A stretch of DNA of 64,000 nt. It comes from an uncultured Sphaerochaeta sp. Its GTDB lineage: Bacteria > Spirochaetota > Spirochaetia > Sphaerochaetales > Sphaerochaetaceae. The stretch spans positions 1 through 64,000 of the forward strand of contig NZ_OY781939.1 in NCBI RefSeq assembly GCF_963677315.1, written 5' to 3'. Shown one piece after another: positions 52,648 through 59,919 of this stretch; positions within the stretch are counted from its first letter, which is position 1, and every line of letters begins with the position of its first letter. A program made the translations under genes and the position numbers. The notes under the pieces were generated by a model. That model searched no databases. It was given only the letters and a program-made list of their open reading frames with translations, and was not told the origin of the DNA.

Positions 52648-53427
52648 CTAACGTATCAGGAAACCACCGTCGATGGTAAGAACGGTTCCATTCACATAGT
52701 TGGAAGCATCGCTGGAGAGATAGACGCAAGAGCCCATCAAGTCGGTTGCTGTTCCCCATCGATTTGCAGGAATGTGGGAGACGATCACCTCATTACGTTT
52801 CTGGTCGCTGCGGGTTTTCTCCGTCAACTTGGTTACAAAATACCCAGGAGCGATCGCATTGACCTGGACATTGTATTCTGCCAACTCATCACTCATAGCC
52901 TTCGTCAAACCCACGATACCATGTTTTGATGCAGCGTATGCTGGTGACCAGCGTCCACCAAGAAAGGCATACAGGGATGCAATATTGATGATCTTTCCAC
53001 TTCTTTGCCTGATCATATGGGGTGTTACCTCATGTATCATCTCAAAGGCAGCGGTTAGGTTCACCGCAATCATCTTGTCCCAGTCACTGCGATTGAATTC
53101 AGTGACATCCTCCTTGTTTATGCTGATACCCGCACAATTGACCAGGATGTCTATACTCCCCCACGTATCGATGCAAGTATCGACTACACGTTTGCATTCA
53201 CCCTCTTCAGTGATATTGCTGTGAATATACTGATAGGCAACTCCGCAATCTTCAACCCACTGTTTTGTCTGTCCATCTTCTTCCATGATGCTGGCTACCA
53301 TGACATTTGCTCCAGCCTTCGCCAGAGCTACTGAAAGGGGTTGCCCAAGACCGGTGTTCCCACCGGTGACAATGGCATTTTTACCTTTCAAGGAAAAGAA
53401 ATCCATGGTGAAGTCAGGTATATTCAT
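52648..53427 (-). CDS. Short-chain dehydrogenase, KduD/YgcW-like
   Basis: 259-residue classical SDR. The cofactor motif is TGGNTGLG (21-28), NCAG lies at 97-100 and the catalytic triad is Ser151, Tyr164 and Lys168 (SLYAFLGGRW, then SPAYAASKHG). The C-terminus ends LTIDGGFLIR. KduD relatives interconvert ketodeoxy sugar acids with NAD(P). GGAGAG precedes the ATG at 53427, whose codon overlaps the EtfA stop (ATGA), so translation is coupled. Substrate is unknown; it may act before or after the FAD oxidase. Confidence 0.88.
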   Translation of the reverse strand: MNIPDFTMDFFSLKGKNAIVTGGNTGLGQPLSVALAKAGANVMVASIMEEDGQTKQWVEDCGVAYQYIHSNITEEGECKRVVDTCIDTWGSIDILVNCAGISINKEDVTEFNRSDWDKMIAVNLTAAFEMIHEVTPHMIRQRSGKIINIASLYAFLGGRWSPAYAASKHGIVGLTKAMSDELAEYNVQVNAIAPGYFVTKLTEKTRSDQKRNEVIVSHIPANRWGTATDLMGSCVYLSSDASNYVNGTVLTIDGGFLIR

Positions 53428-54413
53428 TCGCTCTCTCCTCTGTCTTTTGTAATCTGATCGGGAGTTCTTTGCTCTGTATATAAAGCAAGCTTCTGTAACA
53501 ATTTTTCTATAAACGTCTTGGCATCCCCGACAACCACCACATCTGATATGCTGCAAATGGGTGCGTCAGGACTCGTATTCACTGAGAGTATCGTCTCCAC
53601 ATTCTGCAATCCTTCCACATGCTGGATAGCCCCATCGATTCCAATTGCGATATACAGACGAGGACTGACAATCTTTCCTGATTGTCCTACCTGAATGCTA
53701 CGGTTGGCAATCCCTTGGTCGACGAGTTTTCGGCTTGCAGATACTTCACCACCCAATTCTTTCGCCAGTGTTTCCAGCATCGGGTATGCCCTCTTGGCAC
53801 CACCACCTCCTGAGATGAGCACATCGCTATCTCGAATATCATAGGAAAGTAGTCTCTGCTTTCTCTCCAGAGGGGTAAGTGAGGAGGGCGATGCGATTTT
53901 GTCTTCATAGTGCTGTACTACAGTTTTCACCTGTGACTTCAGCTCCCAGGAGAAGATGCCTGGCTTGATGCTCAGGATAATTGGAGGCTCACTCTTCATT
54001 GCGATACCTGCCAGCACATTTCCTGAATAAGCTGTACGCACAAATTCCAAGTCCTCTCCGTGTCTTTGGACATCGTTTATCTCAGCAACAAGGCCAACCC
54101 CCATCCGTCTTGCAACTCGGGGAGCAACCATCCTTCCTACCCATGTCCCAGGAATGAGAATGGTGTCAAATGCATGGCGCTCGTGAAGGTCGATGATGAT
54201 GGCACAGATATGACGTGCATCTTGCTTGACGATTCCCTCATCCTGGACAAGCATGATGGTATCAAAACCCTCAGGCAGCGATTCTTGGTCGGATGAGAAG
54301 GCAAGGAGCCAAGACTCACTGTTCTTCTCTCCATGGATACGCCTGTTTACCTCGAGAAGTGCATTGCTCCTCATTGGGACTTCCGTATCCTGCAGGATCA
54401 AGGTTCGTTTCAT
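53424..54413 (-). CDS. etfA: Electron transfer flavoprotein, alpha subunit
   Basis: 329 residues. The C-terminal FAD domain shows VLISGGGGAKRAYPMLETLA, SASRKLVDQGI and GQSGKIVSPRLYIAIGIDGA with the usual NTSPDAPI, and VVVVGDAKTFIEKLLQKL at the end. These match the EtfA FAD-binding signature. The protein passes electrons from flavoprotein dehydrogenases to a second acceptor. It follows EtfB by one base, and is upstream of the SDR and FGGY genes. It is closer to YgcQ-type, sugar-pathway Etf than to beta-oxidation Etf by gene neighbourhood. The acceptor is unknown. Confidence 0.9.
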   Translation of the reverse strand: MKRTLILQDTEVPMRSNALLEVNRRIHGEKNSESWLLAFSSDQESLPEGFDTIMLVQDEGIVKQDARHICAIIIDLHERHAFDTILIPGTWVGRMVAPRVARRMGVGLVAEINDVQRHGEDLEFVRTAYSGNVLAGIAMKSEPPIILSIKPGIFSWELKSQVKTVVQHYEDKIASPSSLTPLERKQRLLSYDIRDSDVLISGGGGAKRAYPMLETLAKELGGEVSASRKLVDQGIANRSIQVGQSGKIVSPRLYIAIGIDGAIQHVEGLQNVETILSVNTSPDAPICSISDVVVVGDAKTFIEKLLQKLALYTEQRTPDQITKDRGESE

Positions 54414-54414
54414 A

Positions 54415-55209
54415 CTACACAAACCCCCTTTCCTTGAGATAGGAGAGAACAAAGTCGATCCCCTTATCATCCGCTTCGACCACTGTTTTTTTCCGTTTCC
54501 GGCTCTTTGCCTCATAGGTGTTGACCACCTTGGTTAAAGAGCCTTCCAAGCCCACATGGGAAGGGTTCAAATTCAGTTCCTTGTTGGTGAGTATGGTTAG
54601 TTTGTCTGATACATCCCGTTGCAGGTCTGCATAGGAGGGATAGGGGAGTTTGCACGTACTGCTTCTGGAGAGGCTCAACACACCAGGGAGTTGCATCGAC
54701 CAAGTGGTGGTCTCTCTTTCCCCTTCAACAGAGAATACTGCAAGACTGCTGGTTGTATGTTCAATGTCTATCTCATTGACATCGAGCATATGATCAAGGT
54801 CGAGCATTTCAGCAATCTGGGCAGGAACCTGAGATGTAGCACCGTCGAGCGACCGACTTCCGCTCAAGAGTACGTCAAACGATTGGCTCTTGAGATACGA
54901 GCCCAATACTTCACTCGTTGCATAGGTGTCACTCCCGGCAAAAAGAGGGTCACAGATCAGTATACCCCGGTCCACTGGAAGCCTGAGCAGGTCGTGCATA
55001 TGAGGAATTACATTAGAGGGTGCCATCGAGACCACTTGAAGATGAGATTCAGGATGCTTCTCCTTTACCTTGAAGGCAAAGGAGAGCGCGCATACATCAT
55101 CCGGGTTCAACACCATCCTGGTGTGATTCCTTACCATGCTACTGGCCTCATAGTCATAACCGAACCCTGTAATGTCTGGGACGAATTTAACCAAGCATAT
55201 GATGTTCAT
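54415..55209 (-). CDS. etfB: Electron transfer flavoprotein, beta subunit
   Basis: 264 residues. It begins MNIICLVKFVPDITGFGYDY, has MVLNPDDVCALSFAFKVKEK (the family's LNP-D-ALE region), LSGSRSLDGATSQVPAQIAE (the usual G-x-x-D near the nucleotide site) and LPGVLSLSRSS. EtfB subunits bind AMP in ordinary Etfs, or FAD in electron-bifurcating ones; I cannot decide which from sequence alone. It lies 12 bases downstream of the FAD-oxidase gene and one base ahead of etfA, so all form one operon. Confidence 0.9.
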   Translation of the reverse strand: MNIICLVKFVPDITGFGYDYEASSMVRNHTRMVLNPDDVCALSFAFKVKEKHPESHLQVVSMAPSNVIPHMHDLLRLPVDRGILICDPLFAGSDTYATSEVLGSYLKSQSFDVLLSGSRSLDGATSQVPAQIAEMLDLDHMLDVNEIDIEHTTSSLAVFSVEGERETTTWSMQLPGVLSLSRSSTCKLPYPSYADLQRDVSDKLTILTNKELNLNPSHVGLEGSLTKVVNTYEAKSRKRKKTVVEADDKGIDFVLSYLKERGFV

Positions 55210-55221
55210 AGTGACACCAGG

Positions 55222-56691
55222 TTATTGGTACTTCTTACCTTCTTCCTGTGGGAAGATGGTGCCAAAGTTCATGATGCCGTTGGGATCAAATGCCTCTTTC
55301 AGTTTCTCCAGCATATAGTAGGCGGAACCATGCTCCTGTTCGGTCCATTCATTGCGGAATTTGCCAATTCCATGATGGTGACACATTGACCCGCCAAGCT
55401 TGAGGGTTTCCTCGACAATGATCCGTTGCATTGGGTGGTGGTATACCCGCATTTCATCCTCTGGTGCACAATGGATATCGTAGTTGTACACGAAGTACAT
55501 GTTGGTTCCGTTGATGTAGCTATGGGAAGAGTGACCGCCAAGCATGGTCAGATCATGGAACCGAGGATACTCTTCCTTCACACGCTTCATGACATTGTAG
55601 TAAATTTTTGTGATCGTACCCCAGTCTGCAGAGATTTCGGTGGTGAAGCCGGAGTGGCTGTCATGTTCTTTCATTCCTTCATACTCATCGTCTATGTCTT
55701 GCTGGGACCAGTTGAGGTTGTTGAACCAGTTTTCAATATGTTTGCTGTCAACCTGTTCGATGATGCCGTCCTTGAATTTCTCGACAGCCTGTTCGATTGC
55801 CTCTCCTGTAGCTTTTACAATTCCCTCAGGGCCTTCTGCCATGAACAGCAGCACGCACTTGTTCTTGTGGAAGTGGTAGAAATGCTGTGCAGCATCTTCC
55901 TCACTGTAGGTACGGGCAACAGAGGGTCTGAAGCCGTTTACCATGACTTCCCTCAACACCTTGATTCCGGTATCGACATCCTTGATGAGATACCCATAAA
56001 ACTTGTTGTTGTCAGGATAGAACTTGAACATCTTTACCGTTACTTCGGTGATGTAGCACAGCGATCCTTCATTGCCGATGGCAATATGACGAATATCGGG
56101 ACCACCTGAACGTCGGGGAACATTCTTGATTCTGGAGATATGTCCGTCTGGGAAAACGCACTCAAGTCCGACTACCATGTCCTCGATTGCCCCATAGAGG
56201 GTGGAGAACTGTCCAATACTCCGGGTTGCGACCAATCCACCCAGTTTTGCTACAGGCTTTGACTGTGGTGAGTGGCCGGTGGTAAAACCTTCCTTTCTCA
56301 GGGCATCTTCCAGTACTTGCAGGGGAACTCCCGCCTGTACGGTTGCCTGCATGTTATAGGTATCGATATTGATGATACTGTCTAAGTTCAGTGCATCTAT
56401 GACGAGTGTCTGTTCCTTCCAGTTCTCAAGACCACCCTCTGTTGCTGTTTTTCCAGCACGGGGGATCACGTTGATCTTATTGGTATTACAGAACACAAGC
56501 AGGTCGCGAACCTGCTGGGGAGAGTCGGGGTAGACGATTGCCAGCGGGGAGGGTACATCGAGTACGTTCCTTGCTTTTGCATATTTCTTATATCTATCTG
56601 CAGATGCATCATAGAGATCTTCACTGTTGGTGTTGATCTGGGTAGGTTTCAGCATTGTTTTCAACTGTTCAAGAATCTTTTCGTTATTCAC
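55222..56691 (-). CDS. FAD-linked oxidase of the GlcD / alkyl-DHAP synthase type (YgcU-like)
   Basis: 489 residues with the PCMH FAD fold: NVIPRAGKTATEGG, then HSPQSKPVAKLGGLVATRSI (about 175 in the protein) and the GGHSSHSYINGTN segment. The C-terminal part has MCHHHGIGKFRNEW and DPNGIMNFGTIFP, as in alkyldihydroxyacetone-phosphate synthase relatives. The GTG at 56691 (GGAGG 5 bases upstream) is preferred to an earlier ATG, which would place the promoter inside the gene. It most likely oxidises a hydroxyacid, polyol or polyol phosphate and hands electrons to the adjacent EtfAB. Confidence 0.87.
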   Translation of the reverse strand: MNNEKILEQLKTMLKPTQINTNSEDLYDASADRYKKYAKARNVLDVPSPLAIVYPDSPQQVRDLLVFCNTNKINVIPRAGKTATEGGLENWKEQTLVIDALNLDSIINIDTYNMQATVQAGVPLQVLEDALRKEGFTTGHSPQSKPVAKLGGLVATRSIGQFSTLYGAIEDMVVGLECVFPDGHISRIKNVPRRSGGPDIRHIAIGNEGSLCYITEVTVKMFKFYPDNNKFYGYLIKDVDTGIKVLREVMVNGFRPSVARTYSEEDAAQHFYHFHKNKCVLLFMAEGPEGIVKATGEAIEQAVEKFKDGIIEQVDSKHIENWFNNLNWSQQDIDDEYEGMKEHDSHSGFTTEISADWGTITKIYYNVMKRVKEEYPRFHDLTMLGGHSSHSYINGTNMYFVYNYDIHCAPEDEMRVYHHPMQRIIVEETLKLGGSMCHHHGIGKFRNEWTEQEHGSAYYMLEKLKEAFDPNGIMNFGTIFPQEEGKKYQ

Positions 56692-56749
56692 ACATTCCTC
56701 CAAAGGTCTAGGTGACAAGTCCAGATAGGTATCTGAACACTCTATCCAT

Positions 56750-56778
56750 AGGGTAAAGGTCATCGTATGTAATGTCAA
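56750..56778 (-). promoter_or_regulatory. Promoter of the FAD-oxidase/Etf operon
   Basis: Minus-strand TTGACA (56773-56778), 17-base spacer, TACCCT (56750-56755), with GGAGG and the GTG start about 50 bases on. A palindromic element lies just upstream of the -35 box. Confidence 0.65.
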
Positions 56779-56785
56779 TGAATAT

Positions 56786-56837
56786 GGAAAAATTTCTAGT
56801 AATAAGAATTTAAATTACAATAAAAGGAAAATTTTCC
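56786..56837. promoter_or_regulatory. Twin GGAAA-TTTCC palindromes, candidate RpiR operators
   Basis: GGAAAAATTTC (56786-56796) and GGAAAATTTTCC (56826-56837), the second a perfect 12-base palindrome. Centres are about 40 bases apart, close to four helical turns. They sit upstream of the operon promoter and before the divergent RpiR-family gene. RpiR regulators bind palindromes, so these are good operator candidates. Confidence 0.55.
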
Positions 56838-56868
56838 ATATAAATACTGGTTATTGGCCTAGTTTACC

Positions 56869-56897
56869 TTTACACTCCTTGTATGAGTGTTTACACT
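56869..56897. repeat. Direct and inverted repeats before rpiR
   Basis: TTTACACT at 56869-56876 and 56890-56897, 21 bases apart (two helical turns), and ACACTC (56872-56877) with GAGTGT (56885-56890). They lie upstream of the regulator start and could be an autoregulatory or activator site. Confidence 0.4.
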
Positions 56898-56932
56898 GAT
56901 TACCGTTACAAAGAGAAGAAGGATATACTGTT

Positions 56933-57640
56933 TTGAATACGATAGACTTACATACATTGAATCCCCTGGAGCGTCACATCCATGAGGTCTTGCTTGCCCA
57001 ACGTGATACGCATGGTACCTTACGCATCACCCAGGCTGCTGAGATATGCAATTGCTCAGTATCGAAAATCTCAAAGTTTGTAAAAAAACTTGGATTTCAT
57101 AATTATAAACAATACATGGAATTTTTGAGTGGAAAGGATGTGATCGGGTATACCTCAACAAACGAGATACAGCGTGTACGTGCTTTCCTCGATACCTTCG
57201 ATTCCCAACTGGTGGACGATCTTCATTCCATGATACTGGATCATAAAAAATTGGTCCTCTTTGGGTATGGCCCTTCACTGCTCTGCGCGGAATACTTCGC
57301 CTATCGGTTCAGGAACTGTACCGATATAACGACCATGGCTGTTTCTGACCCCATTGCTGTCAAGAATATGGTGGATGAGACAACGCTGCTTGTCATACTG
57401 ACAGAAACTGGTCGTTTTCACTCCTTTCAGGATGTATACTCTACAGCTAAGAACAAAGGGTGTGATGTGATCATCATTTCGGAGGAATTCAATACGGAAC
57501 TGGTCACCCAATGTGACAAGATTTTCTATTTGGCACAGCATGCTCAACCAGAGTATTTGCAAGCCTATGAGAAATCGCGAACCACATTCTTCATTTTCCT
57601 TGAAGAGGTCATCCAACGGTTTCTTCCTCATCAATCTTGA
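56933..57640 (+). CDS. RpiR/MurR-family transcriptional regulator
   Basis: 235 residues with an N-terminal helix-turn-helix (RITQAAEICNCSVSKISKFV, about 31-50) and a C-terminal SIS sugar-isomerase domain (LVLFGYGPSLLCAEYFAYRF, about 107-126, and LLVILTETGRFHSFQDVYST). RpiR members bind a phosphorylated sugar and repress or activate catabolic genes. The TTG at 56933 is the only reasonable start, with AAGGA 9 bases upstream. It is divergent from the FAD-oxidase/Etf operon, and so most likely controls it in response to a phosphosugar produced by the FGGY kinase. Confidence 0.88.
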   Translation: MNTIDLHTLNPLERHIHEVLLAQRDTHGTLRITQAAEICNCSVSKISKFVKKLGFHNYKQYMEFLSGKDVIGYTSTNEIQRVRAFLDTFDSQLVDDLHSMILDHKKLVLFGYGPSLLCAEYFAYRFRNCTDITTMAVSDPIAVKNMVDETTLLVILTETGRFHSFQDVYSTAKNKGCDVIIISEEFNTELVTQCDKIFYLAQHAQPEYLQAYEKSRTTFFIFLEEVIQRFLPHQS

Positions 57641-57677
57641 GAGGACGGAACTCGTTTCAATATCAGGAGAGGACAGT

Positions 57678-58760
57678 ATGAGTACCATACCACGAACAAT
57701 GAAAGCGGTTGTAACTAAATCCAACGGGGGGTATGAGCAATTGCAGTACCAGGATGTTCCTGTTCCTGAGCTTCTTCCTGGTACGGTTTTGCTGAAAGTA
57801 CTTTCAGCCGGAGTCAACAATACGGATATCAATACCCGTTTGGGGTGGTATGCTGCCAAGGTTAAGAAAGGAACCCTTGCACTCTCCTCAGGAGAAATAG
57901 AAAACAGTATGGATGGGGGATGGAAGGAGAAGACTCCTTTTCCTCTCATCCAGGGAACGGATTGTTGTGGACGCGTGGTAGCTGTAGGAAGTGGACAGGA
58001 TGCACACTTGCTAAACTCGCGTGTCCTTGTTCGTCCTTGTATGAGGAGCTCTGGTTGGGAATCACTTGAGACCATATGGCTGGGCTCTGACTGCGATGGC
58101 GCGTTTGCTGAGTATGTACGAGTTCCTACTCCAGAGGTATTTCCTGTTGACTGTGAGTGGAGTGATGAGGAACTGGGAACCATTCCCTGTGCCTATGGTA
58201 CCGCTGAGAATATGCTGCATCGCGCCTCTGTACAGGACGGTGATATCGTATTGGTGCGTGGTTCTTCTGGTGGAGTTGGCTCAGCGGTAGTCCAACTTGC
58301 TGGGCGCCGGGGTGCAAGGGTGATTGCTGTTACCAGCAAAGGAAAAAAGAGAGAGGTTGCTTCTCTCGCTGTGGAGAGGGTAATAACACACGAGGAGCTT
58401 GCTAGTGGAGTCCTTCCCTCAAATTCTGTTGATGTGGTAGTTGATAATGTAGCTGGTCCTGACTTTGGTGAGATGCTGAACCTGCTGAAGAGAGGAGGGC
58501 GTTTGGTAACCTCCGGTGCTATTGCGGGTGCACAGGTAACCATTGATTTACGATCACTTTATCTTAAGGATTTGCGACTCATTGGCTGTACTGCTTGGGC
58601 TGAACCGGTATTCAGAGATGTTATCTCCTACATCGAACAGGGCGAGATCCGCCCACTGCTTGCAGGAGTATTTCCCATGGAAGAGATAGCAGCAGCACAA
58701 CAGGAATTCTCCCGGAAACACCATGTTGGGAAACTGGTACTTTTGCCTCATCAGGTATAG
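57678..58760 (+). CDS. MDR-superfamily dehydrogenase, quinone-oxidoreductase type
   Basis: 360 residues. An N-terminal GroES-like domain (VLLKVLSAGVNNTDINTRLG, about 37-56) is followed by a Rossmann domain with VLVRGSSGGVGSAVVQLAG (about 192-210). The catalytic zinc ligands of alcohol dehydrogenases are missing: the Cys-x-x-Asp near residue 47 reads Asn-Asn-Thr-Asp. So it is zinc-independent and NAD(P)H-linked, probably reducing an enone, quinone or aldehyde. The ATG at 57678 has AGGAGAGGA upstream and lies 37 bases after the regulator stop, so it shares that transcript. Confidence 0.83.
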   Translation: MSTIPRTMKAVVTKSNGGYEQLQYQDVPVPELLPGTVLLKVLSAGVNNTDINTRLGWYAAKVKKGTLALSSGEIENSMDGGWKEKTPFPLIQGTDCCGRVVAVGSGQDAHLLNSRVLVRPCMRSSGWESLETIWLGSDCDGAFAEYVRVPTPEVFPVDCEWSDEELGTIPCAYGTAENMLHRASVQDGDIVLVRGSSGGVGSAVVQLAGRRGARVIAVTSKGKKREVASLAVERVITHEELASGVLPSNSVDVVVDNVAGPDFGEMLNLLKRGGRLVTSGAIAGAQVTIDLRSLYLKDLRLIGCTAWAEPVFRDVISYIEQGEIRPLLAGVFPMEEIAAAQQEFSRKHHVGKLVLLPHQV

Positions 58761-58884
58761 AGAGAACCAACAATCCGTCTCTTTACTAAAAAATCTTTAC
58801 AAATATGCAAAGATGACCTAATCCTCCTGCTTTGTTTGGTAAAATTGGTGTAGTACCATACAAGGAAGTTAAGGAGGATGTCTT

Positions 58885-59274
58885 ATGAAACTATTGTGGG
58901 TACTACTCGTGGTAGCACTGATCATTGTCGTGGTTTTTCTGTTGTATCGTAGAATTGAGAACAAGTTGAATGCGTTGCCTGGTCTTCCCATTGCCGATGT
59001 TGATTTCCGCCAGGTTCCCGATGGGATCTACAGTGGTTCCTACGCTACCTTTCCTGTACGGGTGAAGATTGAGGCAAAAATGGATTCAGGTAAGCTAACG
59101 GACTTGTCTTTGTTGGAACATCGTAATGGACAAGGGCAGAAAGCCGAAAAAATTCTCCAGGATGTTCTTTCTTCCCAGCATCTTCAAGTTGATACTATTT
59201 CTGGTGCAACGTACAGCAGTGTGGTGATGCTCAAGGCTATTGAGTCGGCTCTTACAGAGCAAAAATCTCTCTAA
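58885..59274 (+). CDS. Membrane-anchored FMN-binding domain protein
   Basis: 129 residues. One membrane helix (LLWVLLVVALIIVVVFLLYR, 3-22) is followed by an FMN-binding domain ending DTISGATYSSVVMLKAIESA (about 103-122). The SGATYSS matches the S/T-G-A-T-S/T motif, where the Thr carries covalent FMN in RnfG, NqrC and urocanate reductase. It should therefore hold FMN outside the cell membrane. No Rnf, Nqr, or ApbE gene is adjacent. AAGGAGG precedes the ATG. Confidence 0.85.
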   Translation: MKLLWVLLVVALIIVVVFLLYRRIENKLNALPGLPIADVDFRQVPDGIYSGSYATFPVRVKIEAKMDSGKLTDLSLLEHRNGQGQKAEKILQDVLSSQHLQVDTISGATYSSVVMLKAIESALTEQKSL

Positions 59275-59319
59275 TTTCTTTTCTTATAACGCTAAAATAC
59301 TGGCTATAAAGGAAAAGGA

Positions 59320-59348
59320 TTGAGAATCGCTCTGGATTGAGGTATGCT
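59320..59348 (+). promoter_or_regulatory. Probable promoter of the 59410 gene
   Basis: TTGAGA (59320-59325), 17-base spacer, TATGCT (59343-59348), 61 bases before the start codon. Confidence 0.5.
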
Positions 59349-59409
59349 AAGAGTAGTAAACAGCGTATAAGTTCCCCTCTTGGGCAACGATACATAGATA
59401 GGAGAAGCT

Positions 59410-59886
59410 ATGAACACAAGCTACGAGAAAGAGCGTCTGAAAAAAACTACTATCGTCTATCTAGTGGTTATGGTACTCATCGTTGTGTTGATTCTGCTTG
59501 CTGTGCAGGACACACAGGTCAAGACTGTCGCTGTTATTTTGGTCCTGTTGGTAGGAGCTGCTGCAATTATTGTGCAATGGCTGTTACTCGGAAAGAAAGG
59601 TGATGCAACGAAGATGCAAGAACCGGTTAAACCTGTACAGAGTGCACCAAAAGCAGAAAAGCCTGTTCAGAAATCCAGTTCACCAGTACCTCCCAAGCAG
59701 GAGAAGAAAGAGGAAGCCCCAAAAGAGGAAGTTTCTACCCAAACCGGGTCACAGTGTGAGACTGCTGGAGTCTACCACTGCTCCGAACATCCCGACAAGA
59801 CGGTCACCATGGAGGAAGGCAAGCGCTTCCCCCCATGCAGAGGGGATGATAAGGGACATAGTGCTACCTGGGTCCTGGAGTCATAA
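59410..59886 (+). CDS. Membrane protein with C-terminal Cys/His motif
   Basis: 158 residues. Two membrane helices (TIVYLVVMVLIVVLILLAV and VAVILVLLVGAAAIIVQWLL) are followed by a Lys/Pro/Glu linker (about 65-112). The C-terminal 45 residues contain CETAGVYHCSEHPDKTV and FPPCRGDDKGHSATWVL, a small Cys/His cluster resembling short G-Y-C..H..FP-C..W domains. Possible metal site; function unknown. Its promoter is separate from the FMN-binding gene. Starts ATG with AGGAGAAGC upstream. Confidence 0.7.
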   Translation: MNTSYEKERLKKTTIVYLVVMVLIVVLILLAVQDTQVKTVAVILVLLVGAAAIIVQWLLLGKKGDATKMQEPVKPVQSAPKAEKPVQKSSSPVPPKQEKKEEAPKEEVSTQTGSQCETAGVYHCSEHPDKTVTMEEGKRFPPCRGDDKGHSATWVLES

Positions 59887-59919
59887 GGCATTTCTCAATA
59901 TATTTTTCTGGAGAAGTTT

